A DNA stretch of 33,419 nt from Schlesneria paludicola DSM 18645 (GCA_945862235.1 CAMAYU010000049.1:1-33419), one strand, 5' to 3'. Positions 9,591-17,900 are shown, numbered from the stretch's first letter. Program-made: numbers and translations. The notes: generated from the letters alone by a model not told the origin.

Positions 9591-9661
9591 ATAAAATCGT
9601 CCGATGTCGTCTTATTCGCCATCGACACTCACACCGAATGACCTCTCATACCGAATGACCA

Positions 9662-11230
9662 ATGACTAGTGACTCCCATCGCCTGCCTCCGTGGACCACC
9701 GCCGAACTCCCCGAGCCGAAGCCGCTCTCGTGGAAGAATTGGTCCAGCTTCATTGGGCCGGGCATCGTGATGATGGGGATTCAGATTGGCGGGGGCGAGT
9801 GGTTGCTCGGGCCAGCCGTCACGGCCAAGTACGGCGGCGGGCTGATGTGGATCGCGACGGCGGCTATCATCTTTCAAGTCTTCTATAACCTCGAATGCGG
9901 GCGCTACGCCCTCTATTGCGGTGAGCCGGTCTTCACCGGTTTCATGCGCTGTTCGCCGGGACCGAGGTTTTGGGTTGGGTTGATGCTGTTCTTGAATGTG
10001 TCGGCACTCGTGCCGGGACTCTCGACGCACGGCGCGGCCATGATTGCGTCGCTCATTCTGGATCGACCGCCGACCGTCGATGACCGCGGGCTCATCACGC
10101 CGCTGGCGTATGCGTGCTTGTTGGGGGTCGCGCTGCCGGTGTTGTTGGGAGGCAAGGTTTACAACGTCTTGCAGGGCGTGATGACGGTGAAGGTTGTCGT
10201 CGTACTCGGCTTCTGCCTGTTTCTGGGTGTGACCTGCGTGAGTGCGTCGAGCTGGTGGAATGTCTTCAGCGGGTTCGTGAAGTTTGGCAACGTGCCGGTC
10301 AGTGATGGTCACGGCGGCGAGGTGTTGACGAACGGCTTCCTGCATTGGTGGGAACACGGCGAGTGGCCGGTGATGTCATCCGCCAGCATCATTGTGATCG
10401 GAGCCTTCGCGGGCTATGCGGGTGGGGGTGGCTTGGCGAACTCAACGTACTCGAACTTCGTCCGCGACAAGGGTTGGGGCATGGGCAGCCAAGTTGGTGC
10501 GATTCCCAGTGCGGTCGGGGGTCGCAGTGTGACACTGAGCCATGTTGGTAAGGTTTTCGAGTTGACCGCCGAGAACATGCGTCGGTGGCGCGGCTGGTGG
10601 CGGTACGTGCTGACCGACCAATTGATCGTCTGGGCACCGGGTTGCTTCATGGGGATGGCGTTACCCGCGTTGTTGTCGATGCAGTTCGCCCAATACTCGA
10701 CGATCACTTACGAGCAGGCGGGGATGGCGCAGGCCCTCATCACGGCTGACGGGTTGCGCAACGCAGGGTTCTCTCCCGTGCTGGGCAAAGTGTTGTGGAT
10801 CACCGCAATCTTCACCGGCCTGACGGTGATGCTCCCCAGCCAGATGTCGATCGTCGATGACTTCAGCCGCCGCTGGACCGACGCCATCTGGTCGGCCAAT
10901 CGGCGCGTGCGCGAGTCCATGCAGGCTCATCAAGTGAAGTACATCTACTACACGATCCTCGGCAGCTACGTCCTATGGTCGTTCGTCTGTGCGTACCTCT
11001 TCAGCAATGCTCCGAGGCTGATGACCGACTTCATCGCCAACTGCAACAACTTGGCGCTCGGCGTCACGTCGTTTCAACTGCTGTGGATCAACCACACGCT
11101 GCTGCCGCGCGAACTGCGGCCGCGCTGGTATCACTCGGCGGGAGTTTTGGGTTGCGGCGTGTTTTACTTAGGACTGACGACGCTTGTGTTCGTATTCAAA
11201 ATCTGGCCACTAATCGTAGGCCCGCGCTGA
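9662..11230 (+). CDS. Nramp-related membrane transporter lacking canonical metal-site motifs
   Basis: A 522-residue protein with about eleven hydrophobic segments. The first helix reads FIGPGIVMMGIQIGGGEW, which aligns to Nramp TM1, but the metal-binding DPGN is GPGI. In the sixth-helix region the usual MPH is replaced by a glycine-rich GYAGGGGLANSTYSNFVRDK. These changes remove the known Mn/Fe ligands, so a different substrate is likely. Lying among hydroxy-acid catabolic genes, it is a candidate importer of the organic substrate or of its metal complex. The start ATG lies in a run of TGACCAATGAC-like repeats without a clear ribosome binding site, so the exact start is uncertain. Membership of the wider superfamily is fairly secure; specificity is not. 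Confidence 0.8.
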   Translation: MTSDSHRLPPWTTAELPEPKPLSWKNWSSFIGPGIVMMGIQIGGGEWLLGPAVTAKYGGGLMWIATAAIIFQVFYNLECGRYALYCGEPVFTGFMRCSPGPRFWVGLMLFLNVSALVPGLSTHGAAMIASLILDRPPTVDDRGLITPLAYACLLGVALPVLLGGKVYNVLQGVMTVKVVVVLGFCLFLGVTCVSASSWWNVFSGFVKFGNVPVSDGHGGEVLTNGFLHWWEHGEWPVMSSASIIVIGAFAGYAGGGGLANSTYSNFVRDKGWGMGSQVGAIPSAVGGRSVTLSHVGKVFELTAENMRRWRGWWRYVLTDQLIVWAPGCFMGMALPALLSMQFAQYSTITYEQAGMAQALITADGLRNAGFSPVLGKVLWITAIFTGLTVMLPSQMSIVDDFSRRWTDAIWSANRRVRESMQAHQVKYIYYTILGSYVLWSFVCAYLFSNAPRLMTDFIANCNNLALGVTSFQLLWINHTLLPRELRPRWYHSAGVLGCGVFYLGLTTLVFVFKIWPLIVGPR

Positions 11231-11259
11231 TTGCCTCGTGCCAAGAAAGTTGAGGGGGT

Positions 11260-12087
11260 ATGAAACTGTTTGATCTCACCAGCCGGGTGGCGGTTGTCTC
11301 TGGTGCCGCTCAAGGACTGGGGCGGGCCACCGCGCTCGCTGTTGCGGAATCTGGCGCTGATGTCATGTTGGTCGACCGCAACTTGGAAGGTGCGGAAGCG
11401 ACCGCCGAGCAGATTCGTTCACTGGGCCGGAAGGCGGTTGCCGCGAACACTAACGTTTCGGACCCGGACGCGATTCGGGAATTGTTCCGACAGGTCGATG
11501 CCGAGTTCGGGCGCGTCGATTTTCTCGGCAACATCGCCGGTGACGGGCATCTCGCCAAGCCGGAAGATCTGACGATCGAGGATCTGCATCGAGTCATGCA
11601 GAATCTCGTCGTCGGTCGGTTTGCGATGTGTCAGGAGGCGGGGCGGCGGATGCTGGCGCAGGGACGAGGTTCGATCATGAACATCGGATCGCTCGCCAGC
11701 ACGACGGCGCTGGGCCGCGGGCACATTGCCTACAGCATGGCGATGGGGGCGGTCGTGCAGATGACTCGCGAACTGAGTACGGAGTGGAGCCATCGCGGCG
11801 TCCGGGTGAATTGCGTCACGCCAGCACAGGTCGTCAACCCGAGCTTGGCCGCGCGCATGGAAGCGGACCCCACTCTCGAAGGCCGGTTTCTCAAAGGGAT
11901 CCCCGCCGGACGACTCGGCCAGCCGCGCGACATCATGGGGCTGGCGGTGTTGCTCGCCTCCGACGCGTCCGAGTGGATCACCGGAGCGATCATCCCAATG
12001 GACGGCGGCAACATGGCGATGAATGCGGGAGGCACACCCGGACACGAACAACGAGACGTTCAAACATTTCGCGCCGAAGCCAAATGA
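11260..12087 (+). CDS. SDR-family oxidoreductase with catalytic lysine replaced by methionine
   Basis: A 275-residue classical short-chain dehydrogenase/reductase. GAAQGLG forms the cofactor site, NIAG is conserved, Ser144 lies in NIGS, and Tyr158 in AYSMAMGAV. The family motif YxxxK appears here as Y-S-M-A-M: the lysine position (162) is ATG, methionine. The C-terminal MDGG is normal. A strong ribosome binding site, GAGGGGG, precedes the start. The tail after DGGNMAMNAGG is extended by about 20 polar residues. The gene lies between the transporter and the E1 gene, so a redox step on the cluster's substrate is expected. Loss of the lysine may reduce or change activity. Sequencing error is possible but would need a single base change. 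Confidence 0.9.
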   Translation: MKLFDLTSRVAVVSGAAQGLGRATALAVAESGADVMLVDRNLEGAEATAEQIRSLGRKAVAANTNVSDPDAIRELFRQVDAEFGRVDFLGNIAGDGHLAKPEDLTIEDLHRVMQNLVVGRFAMCQEAGRRMLAQGRGSIMNIGSLASTTALGRGHIAYSMAMGAVVQMTRELSTEWSHRGVRVNCVTPAQVVNPSLAARMEADPTLEGRFLKGIPAGRLGQPRDIMGLAVLLASDASEWITGAIIPMDGGNMAMNAGGTPGHEQRDVQTFRAEAK

Positions 12088-12090
12088 CCC

Positions 12091-12227
12091 TTTGGAGTGC
12101 GAAGGCTCGACTCCGCTTTGCCGCTGTGCGACATTTTGGATTCGAGCAGTGAGACAGGAAATCGAGATTCAAGGCGACGAAGCGAAAAATAAAGTGCCCA
12201 TGCGGAGTCGAACCTCCGCACTCCAAA
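12091..12227. repeat. Long-loop inverted repeat before the E1 gene
   Basis: Arms of about 26 bp, TTTGGAGTGCGAAGGCTCGA... at 12091-12116 and its near complement at 12202-12227, are separated by about 85 bp. It fills the gap between the SDR stop and the E1 start. No coding sequence was recognised inside it. Confidence 0.75.
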
Positions 12228-12239
12228 TGAAGGTGACGA

Positions 12240-14246
12240 ATGACGAATGACCAATTCCTTTCCCTCTTCCGCACGATGCTCATCATCCGGCATACGGAGG
12301 AGGAACTCGCGCGCTGCCATCAGCGAGGGCTCATCTTCGGGGCGTGTCACACCTATGTCGGGCAGGAGGCGATCTCGACCGGCGTGTGTGCTCATCTGAC
12401 GAACGACGATCCAATTTTCAGCACGCACCGTGGGCATGGGCATGCTCTGGCGAAGGGGATGCCACCGCGAGAACTCATGGCCGAGTTGTTCGGCCGGGCG
12501 ACCGGGTGCTCGCGCGGGCGGGGTGGTTCGATGCACCTCTTCTCGCCCGAGATCGGCATGATGGGGACGAGCGGCATCGTGGGGCCGTGCATCTTGCAGG
12601 CGTGCGGCGGCGGGTACAGCTCGAAGCTGATGAAGACGGGGCGAGTCGCAGCGGCGTTCTTCGGCGACGGGGCCGTCAACAACGGCGCGTTTCATGAGGG
12701 ACTGAATATGGCCGCCATCTGGAAGCTGCCGGTCCTGTTCATCTGCGAGAACAATCAGTTCGCGACCGAGGTGCCGTTCTCGTATTCCAGCGGCAGTCCT
12801 CACGTCGGGCGTCGGGCGGCCAACTATGGCCTGCCCGGTTTTGAGGTCGATGGCAACGACGTGCTGGCCGTCACGGAGGTCGCGCGCGAGGCGGTGGCTC
12901 GGGCGCGGTCCGGTGGCGGCGCGACGCTCATCGAGTGCAAGACGTATCGCACGCGTGCTCACGCCGAAGGGATGGGTGATTTCACCTATCGCACTCGCGA
13001 GCAGGTCGATGAGTGGAAACTTCGCTGCCCGATCGCCTCGCTGCGGCAACGACTGCTGACCGAGTTCGGCATCGCCGAAGCACAGCTTCAGCAGGTCGAG
13101 TCCGAGATCACCGCACTCGTGGCCGAGTCGCGTCAGTTCGCCGAGAGCAGCCCGTTGCCGGACGCGGCGACAGCGGCGGTGAATGTCTATGCGACGCGGA
13201 AGACGGGCATTCCTGCCCGTCCCGCTTCAAACGCGGACGGGCAGAATCGCCCATCCTCAGGCGATCCATCGCGCGTCATCACCTTCACACAGGCGACACA
13301 CGAAGCCCTCTCCGAAGAGATGGCTGTGAACCCGACGATCTTCGTCATGGGCGAGGGGATCGGGATTCGCGGCGGCAACTTCAAGACGACGGCCGGACTG
13401 TACGACCTCTACGGTCCCGAGCGTCTCTGCGACACGCCGATCTCCGAACGAGGCTTCGTGGGACTTGCAGGCGGCGCGGCGATGACGGGGACTCGGCCAG
13501 TGATCGACTTCATGTTCGCCGACTTCATCCTCGACTCGGTCGGCGAAATCGTGAACCAGATCGCCAAGATGCAGTACATGTCGAGCGGTCGTCTGAAGAT
13601 GCCGGTCCTGCTGCGAGGCTGCATCGGCATCGGTCACTCGGCGGCGACGCATCATTCCGGCAGTTACTACGCGATGTACGCTCAAGTCCCCGGCTTGCGT
13701 GTCGTCGTGCCGTCCAACGCCTACGACGCGAAGGGACTGCTGAAGCACGCGCTGCGGTGCGACGACCCGGTGATGTTCCTCGAACATCGCGAGATCCTCA
13801 CAACAAAGTGTCACGTCCCGACGGAAGACTACGAGATCGAGTTCGGCCGCGCGGCGATCGTTCGCGTGGGGCGAGACGTCACGGTCGTCGCGCTCGCTCG
13901 GATGGTCCATCTCACCCTGTCGGTGTGTGAGGAACTGGAACGCGACGGCATCTCGGTCGAACTGGTCGATCCGCGCACGGTCTCACCGCTCGACACCGAC
14001 ACGATCCTGCAATCGGTCGCGAAGACGGGTCGCCTGTTGATCGTCGATGAGCCGCCCGCCCCGTGCGGCTTCGCGGCCGAGATCGCAGCTCAGGTCACTG
14101 ACGCCGGCTTCGATGATCTCGATGCTCCGATCCGTCGTCTGACCGGCGTCTTCACCCCCACCCCGTACAGTCCGCCGCTCGAAGCCGCCGTCGTGCCGAC
14201 AGCCGCAATGATCGCGGACGCGATTCGTTCGCTGGTGAAGGAGTAA
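12240..14246 (+). CDS. Fused E1 alpha-beta subunit of a 2-oxoacid (pyruvate/acetoin-type) dehydrogenase complex
   Basis: A 668-residue protein. Residues 1-310 are an E1 alpha (TPP-dependent dehydrogenase) with the thiamine diphosphate signature GDG at 142-144 and NN at 171-172, and the block STHRGHGHALAKG. Residues 347-668 are an E1 beta/transketolase-like half (MGEGIGIRGGNF, TPISERGFVGLAGG, EHREIL). Alpha and beta are usually separate proteins; here a roughly 35-residue linker joins them. Residues about 320-342 of the linker are encoded by a dispersed palindromic repeat (see 13198-13257). The nearest known types appear to be acetoin or pyruvate dehydrogenase E1, judged by eye. AAGG lies 6 bp before the start. 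The E2 gene begins 2 bp after the stop, so both make one complex. The substrate is probably the 2-oxo acid formed by the upstream dehydrogenases. Confidence 0.92.
   Translation: MTNDQFLSLFRTMLIIRHTEEELARCHQRGLIFGACHTYVGQEAISTGVCAHLTNDDPIFSTHRGHGHALAKGMPPRELMAELFGRATGCSRGRGGSMHLFSPEIGMMGTSGIVGPCILQACGGGYSSKLMKTGRVAAAFFGDGAVNNGAFHEGLNMAAIWKLPVLFICENNQFATEVPFSYSSGSPHVGRRAANYGLPGFEVDGNDVLAVTEVAREAVARARSGGGATLIECKTYRTRAHAEGMGDFTYRTREQVDEWKLRCPIASLRQRLLTEFGIAEAQLQQVESEITALVAESRQFAESSPLPDAATAAVNVYATRKTGIPARPASNADGQNRPSSGDPSRVITFTQATHEALSEEMAVNPTIFVMGEGIGIRGGNFKTTAGLYDLYGPERLCDTPISERGFVGLAGGAAMTGTRPVIDFMFADFILDSVGEIVNQIAKMQYMSSGRLKMPVLLRGCIGIGHSAATHHSGSYYAMYAQVPGLRVVVPSNAYDAKGLLKHALRCDDPVMFLEHREILTTKCHVPTEDYEIEFGRAAIVRVGRDVTVVALARMVHLTLSVCEELERDGISVELVDPRTVSPLDTDTILQSVAKTGRLLIVDEPPAPCGFAAEIAAQVTDAGFDDLDAPIRRLTGVFTPTPYSPPLEAAVVPTAAMIADAIRSLVKE
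13198..13257. repeat. GGGCACTCCTGCCC-family palindrome inside the E1 fusion gene
   Basis: Arms at about 13198-13224 (core GACGGGCATTCCTGCCCGTC) and 13233-13257 (core GGACGGGCAGAATCGCCCAT) are complementary. Each arm is also palindromic in itself. It is read as part of the linker peptide with TGIPARPA at residues 322-329. Other family members lie at 21032-21100, 26659-26722 and 30802-30885. Confidence 0.85.
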
Positions 14247-14248
14247 TC

Positions 14249-15616
14249 ATGTCCCACGAAATCGTGATCCCGCGTCTCGGTTGGTCGATGGAAGAGGGGA
14301 CGTTCGTCGGCTGGTTGAAGAAGGACGGCGACCTCGTGCGACGCGGCGATGCCGTGTTCGAACTGGAGGGCGAAAAGGCCTCGCAGGACATCGAGGCGGT
14401 CGATGAAGGAATCCTGAGAATCCCGCCCACGGGACCAAAGCCCGGCAGTCTGCTCAAGGTCGGAGCCGTCGTCGGGTATCTCGTCGCGGCGGGGGAAGAG
14501 ACTCTGTGGACCGTCCCGAGTCCAATGACAAACAGTCCACCGGCGCTGGAATCCGCTTTGCCGCCGGCGGCGGCTCCATCCGTTCGGCGGCAGGCAAGGG
14601 AGGCGGGCATCGCGATCAACGACGTGGCTGGAACCGGCCCCGGAGGCCGCGTCATGGCAGCGGATGTTCATCGAACGCGGACATCTCCGCAGCAGCAGGA
14701 ACCGGTCACCGCCCTGCCGATTGCGAACCCCCGTCCCACCCACGGCCGGTCAGCAGTTGCATCACCGCGCGCGAGGCGAGTCGCCGCGGAACTCGGCTTG
14801 AATTGGAGCACGCTCACGGGAACTGGTGCCAATGGCCGCATTCGCGAACGTGACGTGCGGGCCGCCGCCGCTTCGGGCCACTCATCGACCTCGGCGGCTC
14901 GCGCCGGACAACGATTGCCGCTGACGAGTCGTCGTCGGGTCATCGCGCAGCGCATGGTCGCCAGCCGTCAACAGACGGTTCCCGTCACGCTAACCACGAA
15001 AGCGGATGCAACAAACCTCGTCAACCTGCGCGAGCAATTCAAGCGGCGCGAGCCGTTGAAATCGGTCGGCGGTTCGACTCCGATTCCCAGCTATCAGGAC
15101 ATCATCACCAAGCTCGTGGCCGAGGTTCTCAAGCGGCATCCGCGGCTTGCCAGTCGTTGGGACGAGGACGCGATCGTTCTGCCTGCCGACGATGAACTGC
15201 ATCTCGGCCTGGCGGTCGATACGGAGGAGGGCTTGCTTGTGCCGGTCATTCGTAACGTGGGCGGACTATCACTCAGCGAATTGGCCGGTCAGTCACGACG
15301 ACTCGCCGATCAGGCTCGCGCTGGGAAGCTCGTCGCCACCGAGATGCAGGGTGGCGTCTTCACGATCACGAATCTGGGCGCGTTCGGCATCGACGCCTTC
15401 ACGCCGGTCATCAACCTTCCCGAGGCGGCCATTCTCGGACTGGGGGCGATTCGCCGCGAACCGGTCGTGCTCGACGATGGCCAGATCGCCGCTCGACATC
15501 AACTGACGTTGAGCCTCACGTTCGATCATCGCATCGTCGATGGAGCTCCCGCCGCCCGCTTCCTGCAAGACGTGGTCAACGCCATCGCCAACCCGTCGGC
15601 GTGGCTGCTGGGCTAA
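14249..15616 (+). CDS. E2 dihydrolipoamide acyltransferase with two E3-binding domains
   Basis: A 455-residue protein. The N-terminal lipoyl domain (1-80) has the lipoylated lysine as K43 in ELEGEKASQ. Two peripheral-subunit-binding domains follow: about 110-142 (RRQAREAG...GTGPGGRVMAADV) and about 170-205 (ASPRARRVAAELG...GTGANGRIRERDV). One is usual. The catalytic domain (about 222-455) ends with DHRIVDG, giving the active-site His427. It transfers the acyl group from lipoamide to CoA. It starts 2 bp after the E1 stop. No E3 (lipoamide dehydrogenase) gene is in the window, so the complex must borrow one. The stop codon TAA overlaps the first arm of the repeat at 15615-15730. Confidence 0.95.
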   Translation: MSHEIVIPRLGWSMEEGTFVGWLKKDGDLVRRGDAVFELEGEKASQDIEAVDEGILRIPPTGPKPGSLLKVGAVVGYLVAAGEETLWTVPSPMTNSPPALESALPPAAAPSVRRQAREAGIAINDVAGTGPGGRVMAADVHRTRTSPQQQEPVTALPIANPRPTHGRSAVASPRARRVAAELGLNWSTLTGTGANGRIRERDVRAAAASGHSSTSAARAGQRLPLTSRRRVIAQRMVASRQQTVPVTLTTKADATNLVNLREQFKRREPLKSVGGSTPIPSYQDIITKLVAEVLKRHPRLASRWDEDAIVLPADDELHLGLAVDTEEGLLVPVIRNVGGLSLSELAGQSRRLADQARAGKLVATEMQGGVFTITNLGAFGIDAFTPVINLPEAAILGLGAIRREPVVLDDGQIAARHQLTLSLTFDHRIVDGAPAARFLQDVVNAIANPSAWLLG

Positions 15617-15730
15617 AGTCGCCTTCATCGCTCCGCGTGAAGTGAGCCGGTGGCGAATGCGGCATCGTTGGTGTGATCGGTGGCCAACTCGCGCACGGCT
15701 TTCTTCACGCGGAGTGATGAAGGCGACTTT
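15615..15730. repeat. GTCGCCTTCATCGCTCCGCGTGAA-type inverted repeat, copy 1
   Basis: 27 bp arms at 15615-15641 and 15704-15730 with one mismatch and about 62 bp between them. It exactly fills the gap between the E2 stop and the stop of the convergent DUF1501 gene. Its inner part AACTCGCGCACGGCTTTCTT is also found in copy 3 at 19713-19732. Copy 2 is at 17381-17490. Confidence 0.85.
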
Positions 15731-15744
15731 GATGAGCCGCGCGA

Positions 15745-17154
15745 TCACCCGCACAACTCGGCCATCGGTTGTCCGGCTTCGATGACGAAGCGCGGGCGGC
15801 CTCGGTTGTCGAGATAGGTCACGTCGCGCGGGACATCCATGTGGCGGAAGATCGTCGCGGCGAGGTCGCCCGGTGTGACGGGTCGCTCCTGGATCTGGCC
15901 GCCGTCTCGTTCGGTTGAGCCGATCACCTGGCCGTGTCGCAGTCCGCCGCCGGCGACCGTCATCGACATCACGATCGGCCAGTGATTGCGGCCGTCAGTG
16001 CTCCCCTGAGTTCCGATCTGCGGCGTGCGGCCGAACTCGCCCATCGCGAGGACCAGCACGTCGTCGAGCAACCCTCGCTCGCCGAGGTCACTCACCAGCG
16101 TCGTGAGCAGGTGATCGAAGACCGGGAGCAGCGGTCGCAGTCCGTTCCAGATGCCGCCGTAGGGCGGGATGTTGTCGCCGTGAGTGTCCCATGTTCCCGA
16201 GGCTCCGTGATGGCTGAGGTCGATCGTGACGAAGCTGACTCCCGCCTCGACCAGCCGCCGCGCGAGCAGCGCCTGCTTCGCCCATTCGTGATCGCCATAG
16301 CGGGCCTTCACCGAGTCCGGCTCTTGCGAAATGTCGAAGGCCCGCCGCGCGTGAGGCCCCGTCACGAGATCAATCGCCTGCCGCGTGAAGCGGTCGGTCG
16401 AGTCCATTGACCCATTCAGATCGAGATCGCGTCGCAGGCGGTCGAGGTCCGTTGTGAGGAGCCGTCGCGATTCGAGCCGTTCGGTCGAAAGGCCGCTCGG
16501 CAACTGAAACAGCTTGCTCACGTCGTTGCCAAGGAACGGATCGTAGCTGTGTCCGAGATAGCCGCCCCACGCGACGTGCGACCGCGACTTCATGTTGAGC
16601 ACGACGTACGGCGGCAGCTCGCGAGATTGCCCAGCCCGTTGCTTCGCGATGATCGACGCGAGGGCCGGAAACTTTTCGGCCTCTTTATTGGTGCGCGGTT
16701 CTGCGGCGAGGTTCGCCGTCTGCATGACCATGTTCGGTTCGTGATTCGAGAACCGGCAATCGACCGATCGGATGACGGTCATCCGGTCCATCATCGCCGC
16801 CTGCTTCGGCAGGAACTCACAGAACTGCACGCCGGGGATCGCCGTCGAAATCACATCGAACGGCCCGCGCACTTCGATCGGCGCGTTCGGCTTCACGTCC
16901 CACGTGTCGATCTGACTCGGCCCCCCCGTCATCCAGATCAGGATCACACTCTTCTGCCGAGGCACCGCCCCCCCTGCCCCGCCGGCCGTCTCTTTCGCGG
17001 CCAGCAATCCCGGCAGAGACAGCCCCGCCATCCCGGCCAATCCCGCCTTGAGCATGCTCCGCCGCCCAACGACCGCCACCCCTTCACGCTCATGCCCGTG
17101 AAAGTTCTCAAACGCATGCCGACCGAGATGCGAATGGCTGTGTGTCGGGAGCAT
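15745..17154 (-). CDS. DUF1501 family protein with Tat-type signal
   Basis: A 469-residue protein. A twin-arginine signal GRRSMLKAGLAGMAGLSLPG is near residues 30-50, so export by the Tat system is expected. Family blocks are VILIWMTGGPSQIDTWDVKP, RRLVEAGVSFVTI, THGDN, and LAMGEFGRTPQIG. DUF1501 belongs to the alkaline-phosphatase/sulfatase-like fold in planctomycetes and is normally paired with a PSD1 protein, but here no PSD1 gene adjoins it. The start has TGAGG upstream. It converges with the E2 gene. The substrate is unknown. Confidence 0.93.
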   Translation of the reverse strand: MLPTHSHSHLGRHAFENFHGHEREGVAVVGRRSMLKAGLAGMAGLSLPGLLAAKETAGGAGGAVPRQKSVILIWMTGGPSQIDTWDVKPNAPIEVRGPFDVISTAIPGVQFCEFLPKQAAMMDRMTVIRSVDCRFSNHEPNMVMQTANLAAEPRTNKEAEKFPALASIIAKQRAGQSRELPPYVVLNMKSRSHVAWGGYLGHSYDPFLGNDVSKLFQLPSGLSTERLESRRLLTTDLDRLRRDLDLNGSMDSTDRFTRQAIDLVTGPHARRAFDISQEPDSVKARYGDHEWAKQALLARRLVEAGVSFVTIDLSHHGASGTWDTHGDNIPPYGGIWNGLRPLLPVFDHLLTTLVSDLGERGLLDDVLVLAMGEFGRTPQIGTQGSTDGRNHWPIVMSMTVAGGGLRHGQVIGSTERDGGQIQERPVTPGDLAATIFRHMDVPRDVTYLDNRGRPRFVIEAGQPMAELCG

Positions 17155-17182
17155 GCAGGAGCCTCATCAGACTGACTTGGTG

Positions 17183-17249
17183 AGCCGGGCGGCGTCAGCC
17201 CCCGGATTCTTGTGCGTCCGAAATGTCCAGAGGCTGACGCCGCCCGGCT
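17183..17249. repeat. AGCCGGGCGGCGTCAGCC inverted repeat
   Basis: Perfect 18 bp arms at 17183-17200 and 17232-17249 lie in the 380 bp gap upstream of the DUF1501 gene. A piece of the same sequence (GGCGTCAGCCCTCCGG) occurs inside the PSD1 gene at 2737-2752. Confidence 0.85.
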
Positions 17250-17380
17250 TGCTGGATTGTTAGCAAGAGTCCCCACACATCAGGCTAGTCTTGTCTGTCG
17301 GGTCGGTAAAGCCGGGATCGTCGGTGGACTTCCGAAACCATCGGGTTTCCGTTCCGGCACGGGCATTGGACTCCGCCCAA

Positions 17381-17490
17381 GTAGCCTTCACCGCTCCGCG
17401 TGAAGAATGCCGGGCACGAGTTCGGCGGCTATTGTTGAAACAGATGTCCATACTCACTCGGCTAACTTCACGCGGAGCGATGAAGGCTAC
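17381..17490. repeat. GTAGCCTTCATCGCTCCGCGTGAAG inverted repeat, copy 2
   Basis: Arms at 17381-17405 and 17466-17490 have one mismatch over 25 bp. Same family as 15615-15730 but with a different loop. With the repeat at 17183-17249 it makes up most of the gap between 17155 and 17534, which holds no recognised gene. Confidence 0.85.
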
Positions 17491-17534
17491 ATGAATCAAA
17501 CCAAGGCACCACAGGGAATAAGACGTTCCCACGT

Positions 17535-17900
17535 TTAGCACTTGTCGTCGTACTCCGCTACAAGGCTCGCGGGGGCACGGGATCGCCACGAGTCTGCGAT
17601 CAGTTCGCGCAGCGCCTGGGGCCGCACGGTCGCGAGCCGCACGAGCATCGCCGGGTAGTTGAGATAATGCTCCGTGATGAAGCAGGTCTCCGGATCGAGC
17701 TCCATGAGAGCTTTTCGCTCGGCCAGGTCGATCATGATGACGATCGACTCACCGCTCTGATGGAGCCTGACGAACAGCTTCTTGCGGACATGAAACGCCG
17801 GAGTGCCATACGACGTTCCTTCCACCGCTCCGGGCAGCGCGCGGGCAATCTCTTGGGTTGTTTCCCAAGTCGCCGAGTTGGCTGGCGGTTTGCGTTTCAT
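17535..17900 (-). CDS. MmcQ/YjbR-like protein
   Basis: A 121-residue protein from ATG 17900 (MKRKPPANSATW). It shows the MmcQ/YjbR pattern: an early ALPGAVEGTSYGTPAFHVRKKLFVRL, then IVIMIDLAERKALMELDPETCFITEHYLNYPAMLVRL, and a C-terminal helix with ADSWRSRAP. These are small double-wing or CyaY-like proteins, sometimes called DNA-binding, of no settled role. A longer reading from further upstream would run into the next gene's coding region, so the short start is preferred. The gap to that gene is 49 bp and both are on the minus strand. Confidence 0.85.
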   Translation of the reverse strand: MKRKPPANSATWETTQEIARALPGAVEGTSYGTPAFHVRKKLFVRLHQSGESIVIMIDLAERKALMELDPETCFITEHYLNYPAMLVRLATVRPQALRELIADSWRSRAPASLVAEYDDKC

